Assembly (NCBI GenBank): GCA_963836405.1
Contig: CAWIJL010000002.1
Coordinates: forward strand, 1-64,000
Direction of reading: 5' to 3'
DNA: 64,000 nucleotides
DNA from: CAWIJJ01 sp963836405
GTDB lineage: Bacteria; Acidobacteriota; Terriglobia; Bryobacterales; Bryobacteraceae
Shown here: positions 1 to 9,200 of the stretch, piece after piece
How the letters are laid out: each line of letters starts with the position of its first letter
Numbering within the stretch: the first letter of the stretch is position 1
The notes under the pieces: model-generated
Database searches by the model: none
The model's input: the letters and a program-made list of their open reading frames with translations, nothing else
What the model was told of the DNA's origin: nothing
Position numbers and translations under genes: made by a program

Positions 1-90
1 CACGAGATCGCCGTGACGGAACGCCTTCGGCTATCGGAAGACGGACGGGCCATCCACTACATCCACGAGGCGACTGGGCCGAAGGGGTGA
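1..90 (+). CDS. 3' end of an unidentified protein (cut by window edge)
   Basis: Frame 1 is open from the first base to a TGA at 88-90 and gives about 29 residues ending in EATGPKG. The residues look like a real protein tail, with alternating beta-strand-like hydrophobics (LRLSEDGRAIHYIHE). It resembles the ends of small secreted acidobacterial proteins of unknown function, but too little is present to name a family. The start lies outside the window. Confidence 0.4.
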   Translation, partial: HEIAVTERLRLSEDGRAIHYIHEATGPKG

Positions 91-365
91 GCCGGTTCGG
101 AATCAGATAGTGATCGATCTCAGAGGAACAGAAATCGTCTTCCCCTCATTCGCAGAGCGCACAAAAGTCCTTCGGTTCGACGGCTGAAGCGGGCTTCAGC
201 TTACCGCCCTTCCCAAAACGCCCAAGATGACACCCGACTAATAACCGAAGAACACGTCTTCTTAATCGACAGAAAAGTGAACGTGAGTAACTTGAGCGTG
301 CTTGGTTAACGGAGTTCACACTGTGTTGAATACGTTGGACTTGACACAGAGCGTAAGCATGGTAA

Positions 366-691
366 ATGTCAGACATGGTGAAATTACCAAAAGAGATCCA
401 AAACAAATTGGATCGCATGATAGAACTCAAGGAGTGCTTTCCCGATGAGGACAGCGCCGAGCTTTGTGCGCTCGGAGATGAGGTCATACCCTATGTCCTC
501 CCCGTCGTGCGCCAATTGTGTGCCGCTGGTCTGCTTTTCATCGGCACGGATATGGTGGTGGATGAACACATTGAGGCTGACTGGTCCTGTGGCGACGGTG
601 TAATTATCCTCGAACCCAAGGAAACGGCGGTATCCTGAAACCCGACCTGCAACTCGGCTGTCTGCTGGCGTTGTTGGAGGACGATGAGTAA
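366..691 (+). pseudogene. small hypothetical gene with a one-base frameshift
   Basis: An ATG at 366 opens a frame that runs to a stop at 636-638 and gives 90 residues, hydrophilic at first (KLPKEIQNKLDRMIELKE) and then a hydrophobic segment around VIPYVLPVVRQL. Just before that stop, at the A-run near 618-621, the adjacent frame continues sensibly as NGGILKPDLQLGCLLALLED to a TAA at 689-691. Loss of one A would explain both halves, so I treat 366-691 as one gene of about 108 residues broken by a one-nucleotide deletion. No family is recognised. It could be true decay or an assembly error. No clear ribosome binding site precedes 366. Confidence 0.35.
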
Positions 692-869
692 CCAGCCCAA
701 ACCCGCCGCCTCTAAGTTGCCGTGTGCTCCATGCCAGATCCGACCGTCAATTAGTAGGGCCGTGAAAACCAAAATCACTGAATCCCGCTCAAGCGTGCCG
801 AAGGTGTGGGGCGGCGGTGCTTCGGAAGGACCCCAAAGACTCAAAAGCGACTAGAGGGTACTGTTTCGA

Positions 870-1112
870 GTGGCGCTTGTATACCCGAATGACCGTGAAC
901 GTGGGAGCACCAGCTTTCATGAGGCGCTGAACGGGACGGCAAACTCTTGGGAATGCGAATACCGGCTCCAACGACCTGATGGAACGTGGGCCAACATCTA
1001 TGACCGGGCGGTAATCGCAAGAAATCCCGAAGGAAAGGCTCTTCGGATCTTCAAGTCAAGATTAGCGAACTTACCCGAGCACTGGGACTTGCTGGAGCCT
1101 GCACACTTTTGA
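870..1112 (+). pseudogene. PAS-domain (PAS_3-like) fragment
   Basis: The 80-residue frame carries the second half of a PAS_3 fold: PNDRER, then a helix HEALNG, then WECEYRLQRPDGTWANIYDR and ARNPEGKALRI. This matches the usual DDRERV...EYRLRRADG...R...DEDG pattern of sensor kinases and diguanylate cyclases. The first half of the PAS domain and any output domain (kinase, GGDEF) are absent, and the frame ends soon after the motif. It is best read as a relic of a larger sensor protein. The start is a GTG and has no convincing ribosome binding site. Confidence 0.45.
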
Positions 1113-1342
1113 GGAGCCGCCCATCGTGGTGCTCATGAACAGTGGCTCCCCAGGCTTGAACGACGCCCCGAATGTGTGCCGGGATTGCAGCACGGCACCC
1201 AGACTTCTCGCTTTCATCGGTACGTATCACCACGGGCGCTCACCATCACCGAACCGCCTCCGAGTGAAAGGACAGGCTGGAAATGCTATACAGGCGCATT
1301 GTGGCGGGAACCTGGGTTCGGGGTTCCACTTCTTCGCCTTCT

Positions 1343-1579
1343 TCACGGCTTGAGAACAGCCTGGATCTTTGGGTCGCTGATCAGACGAAGTTCCCGAAGA
1401 TTACGTCGCAAATTCCGTTGCACTGCCTTGCGTACGGTAACCGCCATCCGTGTCGCTTCAGAAAAGAATTGGAGCATATCCGAATAGCCCTTCTCGGCTT
1501 TCGCAACTGTTCGCTCGGCGTGTTCCGTATTGCCAAGGCCAAACTCAGTCTCCGCAAGGTCAGCTAAGGTGAAGCACAT
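1343..1579 (-). CDS. small hypothetical protein, TPR-like
   Basis: The 78-residue frame begins MCFTLADLAETEFGLGNTEH and continues with AERTVAKAEKGYSDMLQFF. The spacing of Ala, Leu and Gly resembles one tetratricopeptide-like helix pair (LADLAETEFGLGNTEHAERT), as in short acidobacterial proteins beside mobile DNA. The C-terminal part is rich in Arg and looks less conserved. It may be intact or the front part of a longer damaged gene. Function unknown. Confidence 0.35.
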   Translation of the reverse strand: MCFTLADLAETEFGLGNTEHAERTVAKAEKGYSDMLQFFSEATRMAVTVRKAVQRNLRRNLRELRLISDPKIQAVLKP

Positions 1580-2580
1580 GCCAAATCCGTTCTAATGAGA
1601 TCAAGGCGTGAGTGTTCGGCTTGCTCCCGGAGGTTCTGAGATTCGTGAAGCGGGTCAGCCACATCCAAATTCTAGTCTATTCAAGCGCCAGCGACGGACT
1701 CAGATTGGATGATTCGCCACCGAAGCGTGCCATCGAGGAACTACTGATCGTGACGCCGACCACGCTTCAGCGAAAGTCGAGACCCTACTTGCCTTCGTCA
1801 CGGCAACTAGAGATTGGGGACTCAATCAGAGACCCTTTATCCGATGATAGTAGTCGGGGTCGCCATACCGTTCCTCGAACCACTTATCGTCAGTCCATTT
1901 TGGGTTCTGGCCTTTCTGATTCCTGTCACCAGATCTCCTGATCAGCGGGAACACGTTCTTGTTCCGTTTCCGTAACCAGTCTTCCAAAACCGCTTCCTGT
2001 GGCGTATGTGACATCGGCTTCTACCCTCACTGAATCAAGCTGTATTGTAAGCCCCCATGCTTCGCTTAACTGGACACCCAGATTCTCTTGGCGACGAACG
2101 TTTGGCTGGAAGTGGCTTCGAGGAATCCCCGGTCCATTAGTTCCTTGACTGCGCTCGACTCGACCAGTGTTCTGTGGCTTCTTGTCGTGTGCGGCCCTTG
2201 GGTGCGACCTGGGAGTATGATCCAACGGTGTCCGTTGTGATTGGGCCACGAGGTAAATCTGCAACGCAACCAAGTCCTGTAGAGCGTATAGCCCGCCGAC
2301 ACTCATCGTATTCTCAGGTATGACCATTTCGCTCTCTCTATGCTGGATTTGAGGGGCGGCTAGTCGAAGTAGGCGCTACCAAGACGATTTCGCAGTCGGA
2401 TCAAAAGCACTTATAGTATAGCACTCTCTCAAGTCCTTTGCGGTCATTCCGTCTTGGCGAAGAGGAAGCAGCAGAGTTAACCGGATGACGCAGACGAGAA
2501 GAAAGGCCCCAGATCCGCTGAACACACTGCACTTAACCACATCAAAGAAGTAAGGACCAACGGTAAGCTATACTTAGAGT
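1580..2580. other. stretch without a supportable intact gene
   Basis: About 1 kb with only short frames. Two minus-strand pieces have natural-looking composition but no family: 1826-2014, ending WTDDKWFEERYGDPDYYHRI, and the end of the 2066-2302 frame (SSAVKELMDRGFLEATSSQ). Neither has a ribosome binding site or a plausible full length, and other frames overlap both. I read the stretch as decayed coding DNA. No promoter, RNA or repeat stands out. Confidence 0.3.
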
Positions 2581-2855
2581 ATGGCGAATGACCAGACGAC
2601 GATTGACCTCTGGACCAAACTAACTGGACGAGAGAGGGTCCTACAGTTCCATCTGGGCAACGTACCTATGATGAACCTTAGTTGGAACGAACTGGACGAA
2701 ACACAAAAAGGAATCGTTCTCAATGCGGGACAGATTGGTGGGTTGGACCATTCCAGAAGACCGGAGCCGACTTCGTTTTCCAAGTAGGTCAAGACTTCAA
2801 TGGCGGCGAGTTCGCACGGTTCATGCTACCTGATCCACTGATAAATGCCTTATGA
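2581..2855 (+). pseudogene. small hypothetical gene with a one-base frameshift
   Basis: ATG at 2581 starts MANDQTTIDLWTKLTGRERV and stays sensible to about residue 49 (KGIVLNAG). The frame then turns into unnatural sequence and stops at 2785-2787. The next frame, from about 2733, continues as DWWVGPFQKTGADFVFQV and then GGEFARFMLPDPLINAL, ending at TGA 2853-2855. A one-nucleotide loss near 2725-2733 would join the two into a protein of about 91 residues. No family is recognised. Whether the indel is biological or a sequencing error cannot be told from the sequence alone. Confidence 0.4.
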
Positions 2856-2937
2856 CCCCCTGTTCCACCGCTGCGACGAATGACATCCGGCGTCTCGGTT
2901 AACGCCTCAACGCTGAGCGGAGTCGATCTTCGTGTGC

Positions 2938-3598
2938 TCAGCCAGTCAGCGGAAACTCATCCCACTCCCTGCCATCCAGAACCCGGCCAGCTTGCTGTTT
3001 GCCAATCCTCACCAGATCAGGTCCGTGTTCTCCCCACTGTTTGAAGAAGAACGGAACGTCAGCATTGACACACGAGTTTCGGAGATTCCTGAACCATTCA
3101 TGTCGGGAGGGCCGTGCGCCGGGTCCGCTCTCCCCGCCAGTTATGACCCAGGCCCCCTGCCCAAGCGCCAGAAATTCTGGGGGTAAGGTAATTGGCCCAA
3201 GCATCGGCTCTACCGAGATTCCATGGACCACCGCAGGCGTCTTCAATAGTTCCTCGATTCGCCAGAGATAGTCTCGGTGTTCCATCGTGGACAACCAGAC
3301 GTTCGACCTGGGAGCTTTGAGCCATTCCTTGGGAAGAAAGTTCCGAAATTCCTGCGGCCTCTTGGTCAGCAGCATCCACACGAGGTTCGGCGTGCTTGCC
3401 GCAGACGTTACATCGGAGCACCACGAGATCGCCGTCTTGCTCGGCCACGATGGAGCCGGTGCATTGGACGCCAGCCTTTCGATGTGGGATGACGGGAAGG
3501 TGAAGCAGTTTGGCGGGCACGGTTTCATCGTAGCGCCGCCTTAGTGATGTCGCTTGCCACGAGATCCATTCATTGCCGCCGACATTAGGAACGGCCAT
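2938..3598 (-). pseudogene. DUF5131 (phage Gp37/Gp68-type) C-terminal half joined to an unrelated zinc-motif fragment
   Basis: From about 3390 down to 2938 the minus strand encodes a clear DUF5131 C-terminus: WMLLTKRPQEF, NVWLSTMEHRDYLWRI, GISVEPMLGPI, WVITGGESGPGARP, VPFFFKQWGE and GRVLDGREWDEFP. The family's N-terminal part, which normally holds a cysteine cluster, is missing. Upstream, in another frame (about 3598-3390), lies a different fragment with VQCTGSIVAEQDGD and CNVCGKHA, a likely zinc-binding pair. The two reading frames meet near 3380-3395. This fits a deletion junction or a frameshift, so no functional product is expected. Confidence 0.5.
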
Positions 3599-3607
3599 AC
3601 TTCAACC

Positions 3608-3811
3608 ATGAATATGAAGAACGCATCCGCTCTGGCTCTGATCGGGATGCTTGTGCTGACGGTCCTTGTAGCGGCGGATTTCATCCACACGTGTGCAGGC
3701 ATCCTCCGTGACGTGATCCCGATGATGGCGCTGCTGAGATCGCTGATTTATCTGTTCGCCAGCATCACGGTGACGGTGTTTCTTTTCGTCTTCAACCGGG
3801 CGCAGCGTTGA
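3608..3811 (+). CDS. small two-helix membrane protein
   Basis: Starting at the ATG at 3608, the 67-residue product has two hydrophobic segments: ASALALIGMLVLTVLVAADF near the N-terminus and LLRSLIYLFASITVTVFLFV near the end. They are separated by a short loop with one Cys, and the product ends NRAQR. The upstream in-frame ATG at 3554 would add a charged leader that does not fit the membrane start, so I prefer 3608. It appears intact, unlike most of its neighbours. Function unknown; probably an inner-membrane protein. Confidence 0.5.
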   Translation: MNMKNASALALIGMLVLTVLVAADFIHTCAGILRDVIPMMALLRSLIYLFASITVTVFLFVFNRAQR

Positions 3812-3828
3812 AATGCGCCCGTTGACTG

Positions 3829-4020
3829 TCAGCTTTCACCAAACGCCGACCGCAGCTTGCCAATCTCCTTCGTCGTTGGCGTCCAGTCGGTGTCGCAGGT
3901 ATTGCAGTGGAAGACCAATGAATCGGCCTTCAGTTTGTTTTCAAATTCCTCACGGGTCAGGGAAATTGTCTGGTTGTGATTATTCGGACAGGTTGTTTCC
4001 AGATCGACGGTTTCAGCCAT
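3829..4020 (-). CDS. small zinc-ribbon protein
   Basis: The ATG at 4020 is preceded on the minus strand by GGAGAAGC, a good ribosome binding site, so I choose it over the in-frame ATG at 4146. The 63-residue product starts MAETVDLETTCPNNH and has a second metal-binding knuckle, HCNTCDTDW, with a charged helix between them (LTREEFENKLKAD). Two Cys-containing knuckles of this kind make a zinc-ribbon fold likely. Partner and role are unknown. It converges on the membrane protein ending at 3811. Confidence 0.5.
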   Translation of the reverse strand: MAETVDLETTCPNNHNQTISLTREEFENKLKADSLVFHCNTCDTDWTPTTKEIGKLRSAFGES

Positions 4021-4171
4021 GCTTCTCCATTCTGCACGGAATCCACGCATGAATTGGTGGCTCCGGTTTCCCGGCCATTGCGATCTTCGGAAGCGATCCG
4101 GGCCTTGCCGAATTTGATGGGATCTGGCGGCTCCTAAAATCGACACCAGCAGAATCGCTATCGTAGAGTAC

Positions 4172-4357
4172 GTGCCCCATCTGTCAATCGTGCTGGCGGA
4201 AAGTTATGCCCTGAACGAAATATCCGAGGTCGAGAAGCGGCGAGTAGAAAAGCACGTCGCCCATGCATCTTTGGGTGGCCCAGATCGGTCTCGGTCCAGG
4301 CGGAAGGTAGAGAGGATGATCAAGGAAGGACGGCGGAAGAGGACGGGGGAAAGATGA
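4172..4357 (+). pseudogene. possible remnant of an anti-sigma zinc-finger (zf-HC2) protein
   Basis: The GTG-started 61-residue frame contains ESYALNEISEVEKRRVEKHV, which resembles the zf-HC2 pattern (a YALG.LSE....VE.HL helix leading to a Cys pair). The expected cysteines after the histidine are missing (HVAHASLGG) and the tail becomes low-complexity Arg/Lys. It is either a decayed anti-sigma domain or a chance resemblance. Confidence 0.2.
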
Positions 4358-4720
4358 ACGGGGAACTTCTGCGCCTGTCACGTGGATCGACGGCGCAACG
4401 CCTTCGTGAATTCCTGGTACGTCAGAGGCGAGGCGGGCCGGGGCAGGAGCGGGCTTTGATACGGGGCTGTTCTGGGCGCAGCCGCTTTTTCAGTGCTTTC
4501 ATGCGGGATGCGGGTGTGGAGGGGCGGTGGATGGGCTTCACACAGCTATTTATGGTTCCAGTGTGTCCCTAACGCATGGATCGGCAGGCGAGAAATCGCC
4601 CAGACGAGACCGAACATCAGCGATTCCGGGCCGTCCCGTCAGGTTCAATAAAGGTTCAAAATCGATCTTTGTCGTTGAACTTCAATGCTAGTAAAAAACT
4701 TCTAACTGCTTTAGAATCTA
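4358..4720. other. gene-poor stretch 3' of tRNA-Leu
   Basis: No intact gene is supported. On the minus strand, around 4520-4385, the peptides STEKAAAPRTAPYQSPLLPG and TYQEFTKALRRRST occur in adjacent frames. They would read through if two extra bases (CT near 4423) were removed, which points to another broken short gene. Closer to the tRNA (4640-4715) the DNA is AT-rich with repeated GGTTCAA words. No att-like duplication of the tRNA 3' end was seen within the window. Confidence 0.3.
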
Positions 4721-4807
4721 TGGTGCGGAGAGGGGGACTTGAACCCCCACGAGATTACTCCCGCTAGCACCTCAAGCTAGTGCGTCTGCCAATTCCGCCA
4801 CCTCCGC
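4721..4807 (-). tRNA. tRNA-Leu(GAG)
   Basis: Read on the minus strand, the gene starts GCGGAGG and ends with an encoded ACCA. The acceptor stem pairs GCGGAGG with TCTCCGC (one G-U). The anticodon arm is CTAGC-TTGAGGT-GCTAG, giving anticodon GAG for Leu CUC/CUU codons. The T arm is GGGGG-TTCAAGT-CCCCC. There is a long variable arm, as expected for a class II tRNA. It lies 10 nt beyond the end of secG on the same strand, the same neighbour pair as secG-leuU in Escherichia coli, whose leuU also has anticodon GAG. Confidence 0.95.
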
Positions 4808-4817
4808 AAGGGGTGTG

Positions 4818-5204
4818 CTACTTCTTTTCCGGCGCGGGCGGCGCCGGGGTCTGCTGGGCCGGGGTCTGGCTGTTGGCCGGGGCCGGAGTGACCGTCATCG
4901 GCGCCTGTTGGGGCGCGGGAGCGGTCTTGGCCGGCGGAGGTGTTGCGTCCAGAACGGTGGTGCCGAGACCCGCGCCTCGGGTCGCCATGATCGACAACGC
5001 CATCGAAGTGATCATGAAAAGCACGGCCGAAATCGTCGTGGCCTTCGACAAAAGAGTGGCAGAGCCGCGCGGGCCAAATGCCGTCTGCGAGCCCATTCCG
5101 CCAAAGGCTCCAGCCAAGTCTGCCGCCTTCCCGCTTTGCAGTAATACCACCACAATCAGGAAAAGACAGACCACCACATGAACGATCAACGCCAGAATAT
5201 ACAT
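4818..5204 (-). CDS. secG: preprotein translocase subunit SecG
   Basis: SecG is the small accessory subunit of the SecYEG channel in the inner membrane. The 128-residue product has two hydrophobic segments: residues about 2-22 (ILALIVHVVVCLFLIVVVLL) and about 52-75. Between them is the family's conserved loop with QSGKAADLAGAFGG and a GSQTAFGPRG motif. A Pro/Ala/Gln-rich tail from about residue 85 is longer than in most SecG proteins and probably unstructured. It follows mqnA by 35 nt and precedes tRNA-Leu, so the three may share a transcript. Confidence 0.93.
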   Translation of the reverse strand: MYILALIVHVVVCLFLIVVVLLQSGKAADLAGAFGGMGSQTAFGPRGSATLLSKATTISAVLFMITSMALSIMATRGAGLGTTVLDATPPPAKTAPAPQQAPMTVTPAPANSQTPAQQTPAPPAPEKK

Positions 5205-5239
5205 CGCAGTTCTTTTCGGTTTCCTTTCAGTATAGGGGA

Positions 5240-6073
5240 CTAGGGCAACCGGGTCAAACCCGGCGCGGATGGACCATTCGCCGGGGCCGCGCCGCCCCCC
5301 GGGTCGCCGGCCGCATAACGAAGGAACAGTTCCATGCCGGCGTAATCGCGGGGGGTCAATTCATGCACGATGTGACGTGTCAGGTACTCCCGAACGAATT
5401 CCGGCGCGAACTCCCGGCGGGCAGATTCGGCGGCGACGAGTTCGTCCATGCGCTCGCGCCCGTACTGGTACGAGCCCTGAAACGCTTCCGCGACCGCCGG
5501 ATTCACCACGCCCGGGCGCGCGGCCCAGACGGCGAACACCATCGGCAGGCCGGTCATGGCCGTCCATTCCGCTCCGAGATCCAGTGTGTGATACGGCAGC
5601 CGGGCCGGTTCGATGCGCAATGCCGGATCGCCGATCACCAGGGCCGCGTCGGCCACCTGAAGCATCCTTTCCAGGTCCGGAGCGTGCGGAATCAGCCGCG
5701 GCGTGACGCCGTAGCGCATCTCCAGAAGAACGCGCGCGAGCTGTACCGATGTGCGGGAACTGATGTCGGCCGCCACGGTGCCGATCTTCCCGGCGGGCCG
5801 GGAGGACACAAGCAGGATGCTTCGCACGGGCCCGTGGCATGCAATCCCGGTGCCCGGAATGATTTCGAGGTTTTGACGGGTGAGTTCGTAAGAAGGGATG
5901 ATGCCGATGTCGGCTGTGCCCGCCTGGAGCGCGTCGGCGCACGCGGAGGGAACGCGGAACTCCAGGTCGAAGAGATCTTTCTGGGGACCGCGCAGCATGC
6001 CCCAGACCAGCGGGGCTGTGTTGAGGAAGCTGACCGCGCACACCCTCGGCCGGCCATCGTTAGTTTGATTCAA
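5240..6073 (-). CDS. mqnA: chorismate dehydratase MqnA (futalosine menaquinone pathway)
   Basis: MqnA converts chorismate to 3-[(1-carboxyvinyl)oxy]benzoate, the first step of the futalosine route to menaquinone. The 277-residue product has the family's start RVCAVSFLNTAPLVWG, the ADIGIIPSYEL segment and a periplasmic-binding-protein-like fold (VADAALVIGDPALR, TGLPMVFAVWAARPG). The best start is a TTG at 6073, because no ATG in this frame lies upstream of the conserved N-terminus; an ATG at 6057 is in another frame. The last 25 residues are a Gly/Pro-rich extension. The organism should make menaquinone by this route, though the other mqn genes are not in the window. Confidence 0.9.
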   Translation of the reverse strand: MNQTNDGRPRVCAVSFLNTAPLVWGMLRGPQKDLFDLEFRVPSACADALQAGTADIGIIPSYELTRQNLEIIPGTGIACHGPVRSILLVSSRPAGKIGTVAADISSRTSVQLARVLLEMRYGVTPRLIPHAPDLERMLQVADAALVIGDPALRIEPARLPYHTLDLGAEWTAMTGLPMVFAVWAARPGVVNPAVAEAFQGSYQYGRERMDELVAAESARREFAPEFVREYLTRHIVHELTPRDYAGMELFLRYAAGDPGGGAAPANGPSAPGLTRLP

Positions 6074-6203
6074 CCCTCAGTCTAGCATTGGGCCTGGCAG
6101 GGTTTTGATTCGTCCGGTATGGTACCCCTGGCCCCCCTGACCCATTCAGGCGTCTGGTATGCTCATGGGGAGCGCATTCCGCGTCGCGCCCTCCGATTAT
6201 CCC

Positions 6204-9200
6204 ATGAGAAAACTCTCTTTGAAGGCCCTTACGCTGTTGTTGTTGTCCGGCGCTGTGGTGTTTGCGCAGCAACTGCCCGCACTCAACCCGGTAGCCTCGC
6301 GGGTTCTGGGGCGTCCGCCGGCGGAAAAGAATCAAATCTTCTCTTCCAACCCGAACCTCGCGGATGGAAGAGAGGTGGCAGCACCGCGCGGTGTCGCCGT
6401 CGATACTTCGGTTTCCCCGCCTATCCTCTATGTCAGCGACACCGGAAATAACCGGGTACTCGCATGGAGGAATGCCACCGCGTTCTCGAACGGCCAGCCC
6501 GCGGACCTGGTGATCGGTCAAATAGACTTTCAGCACACCAACGCACTTGGACCGGGAACCGCGTTCTCCACGGGACTTGCGGGCCCCACGGGACTGGCGG
6601 TGGATACGGACGGCAACCTCTACGTTGTCGATACGGCCAACAACCGGGTGCTCCGCTACAAACGGCCGTTCGAGAACCAGGGAGACAACTTCCCGGACTT
6701 GTATCTCGGCCAGCCGAACCTCAGCTCCAAAAGCCCCGGCACCGGCAAATCCGCGCTCAATCTTTCGAGCACTTTCCCCGTAAACATCACGTTCGACGGC
6801 GCGGGCAATCTCTGGGTTGTGGATCCGGGGAATCGCCGGGTGCTCCGCTTTCCGAAAACGGAACTCGCCAAGGGCGGCGGCCCCCTGGAGGCCGACCTGG
6901 TAGTCGGGCAGCCGGATTTCAACAGCTTGCGTCCCGCCGTCACGAACGCCACGCGGACGGCCCTAAACGGTTTCGCCACTCCGATCGCGGTGGCTGTCGA
7001 TTCCTCCGGACAACTCTGGGTTTCCGATAGCGACAGCACCGGAACCGTGAGCCGGGTGCTGGTGTTTGCGCCGGTCGCGGCAAACGACCCGTCGGCCTTC
7101 CGAATACTCGGAGTGATTCCAGGCCAAGCCACCTCCCAAGACCAGATAGACCGCACCGACCTTGCCATTCCATCGTCGATCTTCTTCTTCGGTTCTCCAT
7201 CGCGGGTCGGAGTACTCGATTCCGGACACAGCCGCATCCTGATTTTCGACCCGATCGGAACCTGGCCCTCGGCGGCCACACTCTTCTCGCCGCTGGCCGC
7301 ATCCCAGGTCGGACAACGCGACTTTCACAGCGTCGGAGCGAATCAAACCACGAGCTCGTCCTACGCCGGGAAAGCCGGGGCGGGCACGTTGTCGCAGCCG
7401 CTCAGCGCGGCATACGCGAACAACGAGCTGTATGTTGCGGACACGTTCAATCACCGGGTCATCGTACTGTCATCGTCAGGCGCCACCTTCAGCGCCGCAA
7501 ACCGGGTCCTCGGCCAGGACAACTTTGAAAGCAATTCCGTCAACCTCCTCGAAGGGCGGGAGTTCGCGTTCGTAGGCTCCAGGATCAACCGGACGGTAGG
7601 ATTCGATTCGGGTGTCGTCATCGACAGCACCACCGATGTGCCGCATCTATACTGTGGCGGACACGTATAACCACAGGATTCTCGGATACCGGGATTTTCG
7701 CTCGGTGAAACCCGGCATAGCGGCCGACCTGGTGATCGGACAGACCGACTTTCGGAGCGGGCTCTGCAACCAGACAGGCAATCCCGATCAGCCCACTCAG
7801 TCGAGTTTGTGCGAACCGATCGGTCTGGCGGTGGATGCATCCGGCAATCTTTATGTGGCGGACCATGCCAACGGCCGCGTCCTTCGTTTCCCCGCACCGT
7901 TCAACCAGCAGGGTGAACAGCGGGCGGACCTGGTACTCGGCCAGCGAAATTTCATTTCCAAGGTAACGGATCCGACCGATCGCACGATGGCTGCACCGTA
8001 CGGCGTCGCCGTCGCGCAGTCCAACGGGATCCTCGTCTCGGACGAAGCGCACAACCGCGTGCTTTACTTCGCGTTCCAGGACGGCGGTTTCACGGCGTCG
8101 GACAGTGGGCGTCCCGCGACCAAGGTTTTTGGCCAGCCCGATTTCACATCGAGCGGCAGCGGTTCATCGGCCGCTTCGCTAAGCGCGCCGAAGCATATTT
8201 CCGTCGATACCGAGGCCAGGTTGTATGTAGCCGACTCAGGCAACAATCGCGTCGCGATCTTCGACCAGGTGGCGGGAACGGGTACGCCCGACAGGGGCGC
8301 AAACTCCGTGCTCAACCTGACCGGAGTCAACCAGCCTCGCGCAATTTCCGTGAGCGAGATTTCGGGAGAGGTGTGGGTGGCGGATAGCGCTACCGGCCAG
8401 GTTCGCCGGTATCCCCGCTTCCAGTTCCTGGTTTCCAATCAGAATTCCACGGCCAGTGTGCAGGCGGCGGGCAGCCCCACCGCGATCACGCAGGATCGAT
8501 TCGGCGCGCTCGTAGTGGCGGATGTTTCCAACCGCGTTTCGGTCTTTTATCCCGGCCTGCAGGGGATCAACGCCGCCAACTACAACCCGTCAAAACCATT
8601 GGCTCCGGGAGCCTTTGCCTCCGTCTGTGCACGCAACAGCGACTGCCGGGGCAGCGAACCGCTGTTCGGCAACCGCACCGCGCAATACACGGAAGTCACC
8701 CCCAGTTATCCACTTCCCAAAAACCTGGCCGACATCCAGGTGCTGGTGGACGATGTTCCCGCACCGCTAACCTACGTTTCGCCCACACAGATCAACCTGG
8801 TGGTGCCGAACGCGACGCGAACCAGCGGCAGCGCCGAGTTTCTGGTGATACAGCCCTCCACGGGGCGCATTTACGCCGCGGGCAGCGTCAACATGAATCC
8901 GGTCTCGCCCGGTGTCTTCACGCTGGATGCCGTGCCACCGGCGCCGGTTCCCGCCAATACCCAGCTCCGTGCCGCCGTCATCAACCAGGATGGAAGTATC
9001 AACGGCCCGTCAAGTCCGGCGCCGCGCGGCACAGTGATTTCGATTTACGCCACCGGCCAGGGTGTGGTTCCCAACGCGCCCCCGGACGGTGTGCAGCCCA
9101 CCAGCCTGGTACCGACTCCGTTTACTCCCCGAGTCCTGCTGAACGCCATCGCTCTCGAGGAGTACAATCGCGGGAACCTGGATCCGCCGGACAACGAGTG

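Noticed and set aside
146..487. Minus-strand 113-residue frame
   Set aside because: Ser/Arg-rich low-complexity sequence overlapping the more natural plus-strand frame at 366; no ribosome binding site.
1926..2327. Minus-strand 133-residue frame
   Set aside because: Composition is not protein-like over most of its length and other frames look better locally; treated as decayed DNA.
2938..3598. Evidence of a prophage from the DUF5131 (Gp37/Gp68) fragment
   Set aside because: No capsid, tail, terminase or integrase genes are nearby; a single fragment is not a prophage.
4576..4767. Plus-strand frame ending VRRGGLEPPRDYSR
   Set aside because: The end is the antisense reading of the tRNA-Leu T arm and anticodon region, a well-known false peptide.
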